In this document: positions 9,272 through 16,317 of the stretch, in pieces
Layout: every line of letters begins with the position of its first letter
How positions within the stretch are numbered: the stretch's first letter is position 1
Source of the DNA: Staphylococcus xylosus NJ
Lineage (GTDB): Bacteria; Bacillota; Bacilli; Staphylococcales; Staphylococcaceae
Length of the DNA: 64,000 bases
Direction: 5' to 3'
Assembly (NCBI RefSeq): GCF_000338275.1
Contig: NZ_ANMR01000020.1
Location: 30,798-94,797, forward strand
Position numbers and translations under genes: made by a program
Notes under the pieces: model-generated
Told to the model about the DNA's origin: nothing
The model's input: only the letters and a program-made list of their open reading frames with translations
Database searches by the model: none

Positions 9272-9288
9272 TGTAATATAATCCGTGG
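9272..9288 (-). repeat. Direct repeat copy 2 inside the antisense RNA
   Basis: TGTAATATAATCCGTGG, matching the toxin start region (9116-9133) at 16 bases with one substitution and one base missing. It lies between the antisense promoter and the shared terminator. Confidence 0.8.
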
Positions 9289-9299
9289 ATACATTAATA

Positions 9300-9328
9300 A
9301 TTTTATCATCATATTTTAATGACTGCAA
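9300..9328 (-). promoter_or_regulatory. Promoter of the antisense RNA
   Basis: On the minus strand: TTGCAG, 17-bp spacer, TAAAAT. The -10 element is good and the -35 moderate. Confidence 0.5.
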
Positions 9329-9456
9329 ACAATATATTTTATTGCTTGAAATATAGTAGCGAGAAAATAAAAATCAACAAAATTAAATGAAACAATAGTG
9401 ATTTAGAAATATTTAACATAATTTGGTATAATGAAAATTGTTTTGAGGTGAAATGG

Positions 9457-9636
9457 ATGAAATATTTAACAAAGATATTTGTAATTATTGCTATTGTCTT
9501 GTTTGTGGTGGGGTATTACTTGCAAGCTACAGGACATGAAAGTTCTGGCATAAAATTATTAATCGCAGCTATAATGTTTATAGTTTGCGCGTTTATTAAT
9601 CGTAACAATAATAGACGAAAAAAGAAAAATGACTAA
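9457..9636 (+). CDS. Small membrane protein of unknown function
   Basis: A 59-residue protein starting at ATG 9457 (MKYLTKIFVIIAI...), seven bases after TTGAGGTG. The in-frame GTG at 9448 overlaps that ribosome binding site and is not favoured. Two hydrophobic helices (residues about 7-24 and 33-47) are followed by a basic tail (NRNNNRRKKKN), so both ends should face the cytoplasm. I do not recognise a family. It lies between the toxin locus and pmtR and ends at a strong hairpin. Confidence 0.7.
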   Translation: MKYLTKIFVIIAIVLFVVGYYLQATGHESSGIKLLIAAIMFIVCAFINRNNNRRKKKND

Positions 9637-9655
9637 CAGAAGTAAAAGTTATTAT

Positions 9656-9712
9656 AAAGACTATATTTATGAAAACGACAAAAATTTGTTTTCTTTCATA
9701 ATATAGTCTTTT
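9656..9712. terminator. Terminator after the small membrane protein gene
   Basis: Long imperfect inverted repeat AAAGACTATATTTATGAAA / TTTCATAATATAGTCTTTT followed by AATTTT. Confidence 0.75.
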
Positions 9713-9797
9713 AATTTTGTATATGAATCTCAAATATAATATTTAGTGTTTCAAATTTACAAAATTAAAAAGCATGCAATTAATTTCTGATTTTCTC

Positions 9798-9837
9798 TTT
9801 ACAAGTGTGTATATATTGTATATATTGTGTATATACA
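9798..9837 (+). promoter_or_regulatory. pmt promoter with inverted-repeat operator
   Basis: TTTACA (9798-9803), 17-bp spacer, TATATT (9821-9826). The inverted repeat GTATATA (9808-9814) / TATATAC (9831-9837), within a TGTATATATTGTGTATATAC tract, overlaps the promoter and is the likely binding site of PmtR, the GntR-type repressor encoded next. Confidence 0.7.
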
Positions 9838-9856
9838 GTTGCAAGGGAGGACGTCC

Positions 9857-10237
9857 GTGAAAATACTTTTGAAAAATAGTAGTGAAAGCCCTATTTATGA
9901 ACAAATCAAGCAACAAATTAAAGAGAATATTTTAAAAGGATACGTAGTTCCAGGTGAACATTTACCTTCTATGCGTGAATTAGCACAAGATTTAAGCGTT
10001 AGCGTGATAACCACTAAGCGTGCATACGAAGACTTAGAAAAAGATGGCTTTGTCTTTACAATCAGAGGTAAAGGTACATTTGTAAAAGAACAAGATAGTT
10101 CCATTCTGAAAGAAAAACAATTCATCGTGATTGAGTCATTAGCTAAATCAATGAGCAAAGAAGCTAAGACAATCGGCATGTCATTGCCTGAGCTACAAGA
10201 AATTCTAGAGATGATCTTTGAGGAGGACGAGGAATGA
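9857..10237 (+). CDS. pmtR: PmtR, GntR-family repressor of the PSM exporter
   Basis: The start is GTG 9857 (MKILLKNSSESPIYEQIKQQ...), after AAGGGAGG, giving 126 residues as in known PmtR; upstream in-frame codons lie before the transcription start. The N-terminal winged helix of the GntR/YtrA type (PIYEQIKQQIKENIL, LPSMRELAQDLSVSVITTKRAYEDLE, FTIRGKGTFV) fills residues 12-80, and a short C-terminal helix replaces an effector domain. In S. aureus PmtR represses pmtABCD and is released by phenol-soluble modulins. The gene overlaps pmtA by 4 bases (ATGA). Confidence 0.92.
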   Translation: MKILLKNSSESPIYEQIKQQIKENILKGYVVPGEHLPSMRELAQDLSVSVITTKRAYEDLEKDGFVFTIRGKGTFVKEQDSSILKEKQFIVIESLAKSMSKEAKTIGMSLPELQEILEMIFEEDEE

Positions 10238-11121
10238 ATGCTATAGAATTAAATGCTGTTAATTATCAGCATAAAGAATTCAAGTTGAATGATATTTCTT
10301 TTGAAGTTCCTCAAGGGTTTGTCACAGGATTTATTGGCGCAAACGGTGTTGGCAAAACGACACTCATTAGATTAATTATGGATTTAATTGAACCAGAACA
10401 AGGAGAAATCTTAGTTTTTAATAAACAGATGAAAGACAACGCTGAAGAAATCAAAAATAGAATAGGTTTTATTTATTCAGAGCTGTATTTAAATGACAAG
10501 TGGACAGTTAACAAAATTGAAAAATATATCGCTCCTTTTTACAAAAAGTGGGATAATACGCGTTTTAATTATTTTCTTGAAAAATTTAATTTAGCTCGGG
10601 ATAAAAAGATTAAAACTTTCTCAACAGGTATGAAAATGAAATTATCTATTGCGATTGCTTTTAGCCATCATGCAGAATTATTTATTTTAGACGAACCTAC
10701 TTCTGGTTTAGACCCGATTGTTCGAAATGAAGTTTTAGATATCATTCAACAAGAACTCATCGATGAAAATAAAACTGTATTTATTTCCACGCACATTATT
10801 TCAGATTTAGAGAAAATTGCTGATTACTTAGTGTATTTAAAAGATGGTGAAATTGTGTTTAATGATTTTTTAGATGATATTTTGAATAAGTTTCAAATTG
10901 TAAAAGGTGATTCAAATCAGATAGACGATGAGTTGGCGTCCTTAGCATATTATATAGAATATAATAAAACCGGCTATACGGCGCTTACAACACATGCAAA
11001 TGTGTTTAAAGAAATATTTGGTAATGAGGTAGCAATAACTAGACCGAAAATTGAAGAATTAATGGTTTTCCTCGAAAAAGGGCTACACAAAATTGAATTT
11101 GAAAATGATGGCATTTCATAG
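10234..11121 (+). CDS. pmtA: PmtA, ABC transporter ATPase for PSM export
   Basis: A 295-residue ABC ATPase: Walker A GANGVGKTT near residue 35, signature FSTGMKMKLSIA near 130, Walker B LFILDEPTSGLD, and the H-loop STHI. With membrane protein PmtB it exports phenol-soluble modulins and gives self-protection from them, as shown for S. aureus. It overlaps pmtR by 4 bases and is followed 16 bases later by pmtB, so translation is coupled in one operon. Confidence 0.92.
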   Translation: MNAIELNAVNYQHKEFKLNDISFEVPQGFVTGFIGANGVGKTTLIRLIMDLIEPEQGEILVFNKQMKDNAEEIKNRIGFIYSELYLNDKWTVNKIEKYIAPFYKKWDNTRFNYFLEKFNLARDKKIKTFSTGMKMKLSIAIAFSHHAELFILDEPTSGLDPIVRNEVLDIIQQELIDENKTVFISTHIISDLEKIADYLVYLKDGEIVFNDFLDDILNKFQIVKGDSNQIDDELASLAYYIEYNKTGYTALTTHANVFKEIFGNEVAITRPKIEELMVFLEKGLHKIEFENDGIS

Positions 11122-11137
11122 TGAGGAGGGCCATTAG

Positions 11138-11800
11138 ATGAAAAATTTACTTATTAGAAATATAAAATTACGTAAATGGACTATAATTATTTATTCGGTG
11201 TTATTGTTATTTTCACCATTACAATTAGTGATTGGAAATGATACTTTACTTACTAAATCAATTTATTCAGCAGTTGCGATGATATTATTGTTCATATCTA
11301 TCGTTGATTCTGGACATGCGTTTAGATTCAATAGTAAATTAGGACACAAAATGTCATACGATTTTTTTGCGAGTTTACCAGTTTCAAAAAACGCTCTACT
11401 TAATGCAAACTATGTAACGGTAATTATGTTTACATTAATAGGAGCAGCTATATTATCTCTATACAATATACCGGATTCTAACGTTTCTGCGGACCAATTA
11501 AATTTGAATGTTATGGTGCCTTACTCTTACATAACAATTAACTTCTTTGCTATACCTATAGCATTTAAAAGGTATACTGAACAAAAATCTGAGTATATTT
11601 CTTATTTGATATATTTACTAACGATGTTTATTATTATACCGGTTTTTGTCATACTGATTGCTGTTGGTCTTATCGCAGTATTTAACTTTAATATAAGAGA
11701 ATTGGATTATTTAGAACCGATGTTTAACTATGGATTTTTAGTAATGAGTATTCTGTTTTTTATTACTAATTATTTCATTCAATATAAAAAAATAAATTAA
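11138..11800 (+). CDS. pmtB: PmtB, ABC-2 type membrane subunit
   Basis: A 220-residue membrane protein with about six hydrophobic helices (for example TIIIYSVLLLFSPLQLVIG near the start and FVILIAVGLIAVFNF near 170). No soluble domain is visible. It follows pmtA after 16 bases with GTGAGGAGGGCC before the ATG. In S. aureus it is the PmtA partner in the PSM exporter. Sequence is poorly conserved across species, so the name rests on position as well as topology. Confidence 0.88.
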   Translation: MKNLLIRNIKLRKWTIIIYSVLLLFSPLQLVIGNDTLLTKSIYSAVAMILLFISIVDSGHAFRFNSKLGHKMSYDFFASLPVSKNALLNANYVTVIMFTLIGAAILSLYNIPDSNVSADQLNLNVMVPYSYITINFFAIPIAFKRYTEQKSEYISYLIYLLTMFIIIPVFVILIAVGLIAVFNFNIRELDYLEPMFNYGFLVMSILFFITNYFIQYKKIN

Positions 11801-11820
11801 TCTCAAAGGGAGGCGCATTT

Positions 11821-12693
11821 ATGGAATTAAAGAATATTACTAAAACGTATGGTAATAACAATGTTTTAGACCATATTGATTTTGATTTTGGTCAGAGCCA
11901 AATTGTTGGCTTAATAGGTAAAAATGGTGTCGGTAAAACAACACTTATGAAAGTTATGAATGGAAATATTATCAATTATAAAGGGGATGTAAAAACAGGT
12001 AATAAAGAAAATATCGGTTACTTAATTGAACATCCCAAACTGTATGATAATAAATCAGGATTATATAATTTAAAACTTTTTGCGAATGTTTTAGGTAAAG
12101 GATTCGACAAAAAATATGCAGACCAAATTATCGATGCATTTGGTATGAGACCTTATGTTAAGAAAAAAGTTAAAAAATACTCTATGGGTATGAAACAAAA
12201 ATTGGCAATCGCTGTTTCATTAATGAATAAGCCGAAGTATTTAATTCTTGATGAACCTACAAATGGTATGGATCCAGATGGTTCCATTGATGTTTTAAAA
12301 ACAATTCAATCACTTGTGAAAGAATTAGAAATGAAAATTTTAATTTCTAGTCATAAGTTGGAGGATATAGAATTAATTTGCGATAGAGCAGTATTCTTAC
12401 GAGACGGTAAATTTGTTCAAGATGTAGATATGAAAGAAGGGACACCTTCTGACTCTACAGTAATACTGTTTGAAGATAAAGATTTCGATACTGCTGCAAC
12501 ATTCTTAAATGAAGAGTTTGATGTAATTCAAACACAACAAGCGAGCGGAGAAATTATTATAAAAGCTCAAAATAGTTATAAAAATGTTCTTAAAGGTTTA
12601 GCGAACAAAGACGTTTATCCGAAATTTATTGAAACACGTAAAAGTTCATTGCGTGATACTTACTTCAATATTAATCAGAAAGGTGGTCAATAA
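11821..12693 (+). CDS. pmtC: PmtC, second ABC ATPase for PSM export
   Basis: A 290-residue ABC ATPase: Walker A GKNGVGKTT near residue 39, signature YSMGMKQKLAIA, Walker B YLILDEPTNGMDPDG, switch His in SSHKLED, then a C-terminal accessory region. It pairs with PmtD. AAAGGGAGGCGC precedes the ATG. Its stop overlaps the pmtD start by one base, a tight operon junction. Confidence 0.92.
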   Translation: MELKNITKTYGNNNVLDHIDFDFGQSQIVGLIGKNGVGKTTLMKVMNGNIINYKGDVKTGNKENIGYLIEHPKLYDNKSGLYNLKLFANVLGKGFDKKYADQIIDAFGMRPYVKKKVKKYSMGMKQKLAIAVSLMNKPKYLILDEPTNGMDPDGSIDVLKTIQSLVKELEMKILISSHKLEDIELICDRAVFLRDGKFVQDVDMKEGTPSDSTVILFEDKDFDTAATFLNEEFDVIQTQQASGEIIIKAQNSYKNVLKGLANKDVYPKFIETRKSSLRDTYFNINQKGGQ

Positions 12694-13421
12694 TGAATAG
12701 TTTACAACTCGTAAAATATGATATGTTCAGCATTTTTAAAAGTCCATTAACGTATTTAGCGTTGCTTCTAACATTGTTACCAATGGTTGGCTTCATAATT
12801 TTATTTTTACAACAGGCAGATGAAATGAATGGCAATACATTACTTACAATAGGTAGTTGGTTCTTTTCAATTATGGGCTTGCTATTTGTAATCAAAACAA
12901 TTACACGTGATATTTCACAAGGTACAATTCAACTTTACATGAATAAAACTTCTAACCGTATTGGTTATATTATTGCAAAAGTGATTTCGATTATTTTAAT
13001 TGCAGTATTGATTACAGCTGTATTAGTTGCGTTTGTACTTATTGTTCAAGGTTTCGTTGATGGGGACAATATTAAAACTAAAAAGATTTTTGAACTATTA
13101 TGGTTCTTTTTAATGTTCCATTTATTCTTTGGATTACTTTTATATTTATTTTCACTTATCGTACCTAAGACAGCACTTATATTTACGCTTGGTGTATTCT
13201 TAGTGTTAATTGTTCCATTTGCGGAACCATTCTTGCCTATGATTCCTAAAATTGGAGACAATATACAAGATTCATTAAAATATATTCCATTTAGCTATTT
13301 AACTTCAAAAACAACTTCAGGTGATTACACATTTACGAATAGGCAATGGTTTATAACTTCAGCGTCGATCGTTATCTTGTTTATTGTTAATTTATTCTAT
13401 TCATCTGAGAAAGATATTTAA
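12693..13421 (+). CDS. pmtD: PmtD, ABC-2 type membrane subunit
   Basis: A 242-residue membrane protein with six predicted helices (among them YLALLLTLLPMVGFIILFL, VISIILIAVLITAVLVAFVLIV and LIFTLGVFLVLIVPFAEPFLP). It is the last gene of pmtRABCD and is followed by a strong terminator at 13451-13496. It is the PmtC partner by position and topology. No PSM gene recognisable by sequence lies directly beside the operon. Confidence 0.9.
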   Translation: MNSLQLVKYDMFSIFKSPLTYLALLLTLLPMVGFIILFLQQADEMNGNTLLTIGSWFFSIMGLLFVIKTITRDISQGTIQLYMNKTSNRIGYIIAKVISIILIAVLITAVLVAFVLIVQGFVDGDNIKTKKIFELLWFFLMFHLFFGLLLYLFSLIVPKTALIFTLGVFLVLIVPFAEPFLPMIPKIGDNIQDSLKYIPFSYLTSKTTSGDYTFTNRQWFITSASIVILFIVNLFYSSEKDI

Positions 13422-13450
13422 CAATGGATAACTAATAAAAGAGTTAAAAG

Positions 13451-13496
13451 AAAGACGTATGAATGTGCAGTTAAACAGCATCATTCATACGTCTTT
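13451..13496. terminator. Bidirectional terminator after pmtD
   Basis: AAAGACGTATGAATG / CATTCATACGTCTTT with a 16-base loop, followed by TTATTTTAT; it abuts the stop of the convergent thioredoxin-like gene. Confidence 0.88.
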
Positions 13497-14057
13497 TTAT
13501 TTTATGATTAACTTATCTAATATGGAATCATAAACATATTTCCATAATTGAGAATCAGTTTTGTAACGATTCATCATAATTGTATGTGCTTCAGCAGACT
13601 TGTCTTCAAAAGTTGGATCGTCCTTTGCTGGGACGTTTGAACGTGCTTCATCTACAAAATGCTGCACTTGTCTTGCACGGGGCCCCCAAACAGTTTGTTG
13701 TTCATAAACATCATTTAAGAAAACGAAAATAGGTATTGAACGAGCGGTTCCATTTGTTAAATACTGATCTATTAAATCAGTGTTCTCATCGCGATGGAAT
13801 ACTCGAACTTCTAAATTTAAAGTTTCACTAATATGTTTTAAAATTGGGACATTCATCATGGCATCCCCACACCAATCTTCAGTGATGACTAAGACTTTGG
13901 AATAGTTTAATGATTTAATTTTTTCAATTCGATTATCCTCTTCTGGTAAAGAGAAAGAATTGTAAATCGTTAACAAATTCTCTTTGTTTTCAGTCATAGC
14001 TTCGATATATTGATCAAGCGGTTGACTGTTTTTGAAATAAGTTTCTAAACTTGTCAT
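13497..14057 (-). CDS. Thioredoxin-like protein
   Basis: A 186-residue cytoplasmic protein with a thioredoxin fold: VLVITEDWCGDAMMNVPIL around residues 54-72 and the cis-Pro segment ARSIPIFVFLND near 107. The usual CxxC is reduced to a single Cys (WCGDA), as in the bacillary YtpP/thioredoxin-9 branch, so disulfide exchange would need a partner thiol such as bacillithiol; that is inference. AAGGGGGAAA precedes the ATG. It is convergent with pmtD, as in other staphylococci. Confidence 0.83.
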   Translation of the reverse strand: MTSLETYFKNSQPLDQYIEAMTENKENLLTIYNSFSLPEEDNRIEKIKSLNYSKVLVITEDWCGDAMMNVPILKHISETLNLEVRVFHRDENTDLIDQYLTNGTARSIPIFVFLNDVYEQQTVWGPRARQVQHFVDEARSNVPAKDDPTFEDKSAEAHTIMMNRYKTDSQLWKYVYDSILDKLIIK

Positions 14058-14216
14058 AATATTTCCCCCTTTAGCGTATTAGTTATTATTATATCAATTT
14101 TTAATATGAAAGAAAATTTTAAATACTTAGAAAAAATAAATTTGATTTCAAGTTAACCTGATAATTAAAAATATCAGATTTGTCTTTTATTAAATATATG
14201 GAGTGTGACAACAATA

Positions 14217-14711
14217 TTGAATTTACATAATAGACCATTTAAATTATTAATATTTACTCTCTTTATGACAATGGGGACAGGGACTATCTTAATTGTGAAT
14301 TACATTAATTATACGCAATCTACGAATTTATCTCAGTTAACTATCGATAATATGAAATTAGACACACAAATAGATGACCAAAAATATACAGCATATAATC
14401 ATATCGTAATGAAAAATCATAGTTTTTATATAAAAGGGCACGAACCTCATTTAACATTTAAAGTAAATAAAAAAGACGGTTACATAAAAGGTATCACGCT
14501 CGTTAAAGATACGACAATTGAGACTAATTTTAATGCAAATATAGATGGCGATATACAAAGCGTAATTAATAAATTAGGTGAACATTATAAGAGTAAGAAG
14601 TTACATAAATCATATAAAGTTATTACTTATAGAGACAAAGTTAATCAAATAAAGTTATCTATTGTGTGTAAACATGATAAAATAAAGAAAATTGAATTCT
14701 ACAAAAAATGA
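14217..14711 (+). CDS. Secreted or membrane-anchored protein of unknown function
   Basis: About 164 residues from a TTG at 14217, eleven bases after TGGAGTG; an in-frame GTG at 14205 lies inside that site and would give 168 residues. One hydrophobic helix near the N-terminus (LLIFTLFMTMGTGTILIVNYI) is followed by an extracellular region rich in Lys, Ile and Thr with alternating strands. There is no lipobox, cysteine pair or sorting signal. I do not recognise a family. It lies 105 bases before the DUF1700/DUF4097 pair and may share its transcript; its start is uncertain. Confidence 0.6.
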   Translation: MNLHNRPFKLLIFTLFMTMGTGTILIVNYINYTQSTNLSQLTIDNMKLDTQIDDQKYTAYNHIVMKNHSFYIKGHEPHLTFKVNKKDGYIKGITLVKDTTIETNFNANIDGDIQSVINKLGEHYKSKKLHKSYKVITYRDKVNQIKLSIVCKHDKIKKIEFYKK

Positions 14712-14816
14712 AGGATTTAAAAATCTAATGAATGACAATCTTATGCAATACGTTATTCTTAGATATTACATAAAATATTTTGATTCGAATCTAGAATTAG
14801 AATGGCGGTAGATAAC

Positions 14817-15377
14817 TTGGATAAAATCACTTTCTTGAATGAACTTGAACAAGAATTAAGTAGCATACCAAGCGCAGAACGAGATAGCGTCATGTATGAG
14901 TATGAGCAATACTTCTTTGATCAAGAAAGAGAGGGGAAAAATGAATATCAAATTATAGGTGCATTAGAATCACCTAAAAAAATTGGAAAAGAAATTAAAG
15001 CAAAAAATGCAATTGTTTCTGCAGAGTATAGGCCAAATGCTAAATCAATTCTTAGAGCTATTATGGCCTCACTAGGTATGGGAATTTTGTCTTTAATCAT
15101 TATCTTGATACCAATGATATTTATTGGCAGTTTTATGTTCGTGTTACTTTTAGTTGCATTGTTTTTAGCAATTAGCCCGATTTTATTAATTATTCATGGC
15201 TCATTATATAATATGTTCAGTTTAGCAATTAGTAATTATCTTTTTGCGTTTTCATTTACTGGTTTAGGTATTGTATTATTTGTGACCATTGCGAAATTAG
15301 CTCAATTCGTTTATCGTTTGATACTAAAATACTTACGTTGGAATATCAAGACGATTAAAGGAAGTGCAAATGAATGA
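14817..15377 (+). CDS. DUF1700 (HAAS) membrane protein
   Basis: The N-terminal 80 residues (KITFLNELEQELSSIPSAERDSVMYEYEQYFFDQEREGK..., LESPKKIGKEIKA) are the HAAS/DUF1700 domain and are followed by three hydrophobic helices. The start is unclear: TTG 14817 (186 residues) follows a weak GGCGG, while ATG 14802 (191 residues) lacks a ribosome binding site. HAAS proteins usually accompany a PadR-type regulator and a DUF4097 protein in envelope-stress units; no PadR gene is present here. It overlaps the DUF4097 gene by 4 bases. Confidence 0.75.
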   Translation: MDKITFLNELEQELSSIPSAERDSVMYEYEQYFFDQEREGKNEYQIIGALESPKKIGKEIKAKNAIVSAEYRPNAKSILRAIMASLGMGILSLIIILIPMIFIGSFMFVLLLVALFLAISPILLIIHGSLYNMFSLAISNYLFAFSFTGLGIVLFVTIAKLAQFVYRLILKYLRWNIKTIKGSANE

Positions 15378-16225
15378 GGAAATTATTTTTTAGTGGTTTA
15401 GCATTATTTATCGTGTGTTTTACCTTAGGCTGTATTACTTGGTTTGGTTTTGAAAAGCAAAACAATAAACTTAATGTTATTGATAAAACGTATAATGATG
15501 CGGAAGTAAAGCATTTAGATATTGACAGCCGCTCTAGTAATGTAACGATTACAAAAGGAAATAAGTTTGCAATTCATTATAAAGGCCAACAGAAAGTAGA
15601 TATAAATAAAGATAAGCAATCATTAAAGTTGAAAGAAACTAGTAATCGAGTTGATAATTATGGCTTGAATTATAACCCATTTAGACAAATTAAGGCTAAA
15701 ATGAAAATCACCATACCAAATGAGAAATTAAAGGAATTGAAAGTTTCGAGCAAGGCACGCAATATTAAACTTCAAAATATCGAAGTTGATAAAGTCGACT
15801 TTAATATGAACGATAGAACTGGTAGTCGTGTTTATGTGCAAAATTCAAAAATTGAACAATTGTTGTATAGAGGTTTGAAATCACCTATACATATTAGTGA
15901 TAGTAAAATTGTTAATGCTAATATTAAAACAAAAGAAGCGAGTATATATGCTGAAAATGCACTAATTAAAAACTCTGTATTGCTTGCCCAAAGTGGTCAT
16001 ATCCAATTAGATCGTATGGACATTGATTCTGCATTTAAAGCTTCTAGTCAAAATGGTGATATTATTATGTCTTACAATAAAAAACCAGATAATACGTTAT
16101 TGAAATTAAACCCTGATGATGGCGTAGAAAAAGTCAATAATAAGAGTTTTGATAACGATAGAGTTGGAGAAGGTGATAATATTTTAGAATTCTATACTGT
16201 ACACGGTGATATTCATATTAATTAA
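15374..16225 (+). CDS. DUF4097 family beta-strand repeat protein
   Basis: A 283-residue protein with an N-terminal hydrophobic anchor (LFFSGLALFIVCFTLGCITWF) and a long region of short beta strands resembling a right-handed beta-solenoid (VKHLDIDSRSSNVTITKG, KELKVSSKARNIKLQNIEV, KASSQNGDIIMSYNKK). This matches DUF4097 putative adhesin-like proteins paired with HAAS membrane proteins. The Cys in LGCITW sits inside the helix and does not form a clear lipobox. Probably surface-exposed; the role is unknown. It overlaps the preceding gene by ATGA, so the two are translationally coupled. Confidence 0.75.
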   Translation: MRKLFFSGLALFIVCFTLGCITWFGFEKQNNKLNVIDKTYNDAEVKHLDIDSRSSNVTITKGNKFAIHYKGQQKVDINKDKQSLKLKETSNRVDNYGLNYNPFRQIKAKMKITIPNEKLKELKVSSKARNIKLQNIEVDKVDFNMNDRTGSRVYVQNSKIEQLLYRGLKSPIHISDSKIVNANIKTKEASIYAENALIKNSVLLAQSGHIQLDRMDIDSAFKASSQNGDIIMSYNKKPDNTLLKLNPDDGVEKVNNKSFDNDRVGEGDNILEFYTVHGDIHIN

Positions 16226-16240
16226 TAGACTGTATATTAT

Positions 16241-16286
16241 AATAGCTATGGAGAAATCTATATTGATAGATGACTTCATAGCTATT
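16241..16286. terminator. Bidirectional terminator
   Basis: AATAGCTATG / CATAGCTATT with smaller paired segments in the loop, followed by TTT, between convergent genes. Confidence 0.7.
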
Positions 16287-16317
16287 TTTCTAACTTATTA
16301 TCATATTTAACATATAT

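Larger units (their letters stand above)
9230..9293 (-). ncRNA. Predicted antisense RNA antitoxin
   Basis: A promoter on the minus strand (-35 TTGCAG at 9328-9323, 17-bp spacer, -10 TAAAAT at 9305-9300) would start an RNA near 9293 that ends after the hairpin 9268-9241, where the minus strand reads GGGGTCTTTTGTG. The roughly 60-nt RNA includes the complement of direct repeat copy 2, so it can pair with the toxin ribosome binding site and start codon as well as with the shared terminator. This is the arrangement known for the par (Fst) loci of Gram-positive bacteria. It is predicted from sequence only. Confidence 0.65.

Noticed and set aside
9073..9312. 79-codon minus-strand open frame over the toxin locus
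   Set aside because: It covers the toxin, terminator and antisense promoter; the hairpin and promoter signals explain this DNA better, and it has no ribosome binding site.
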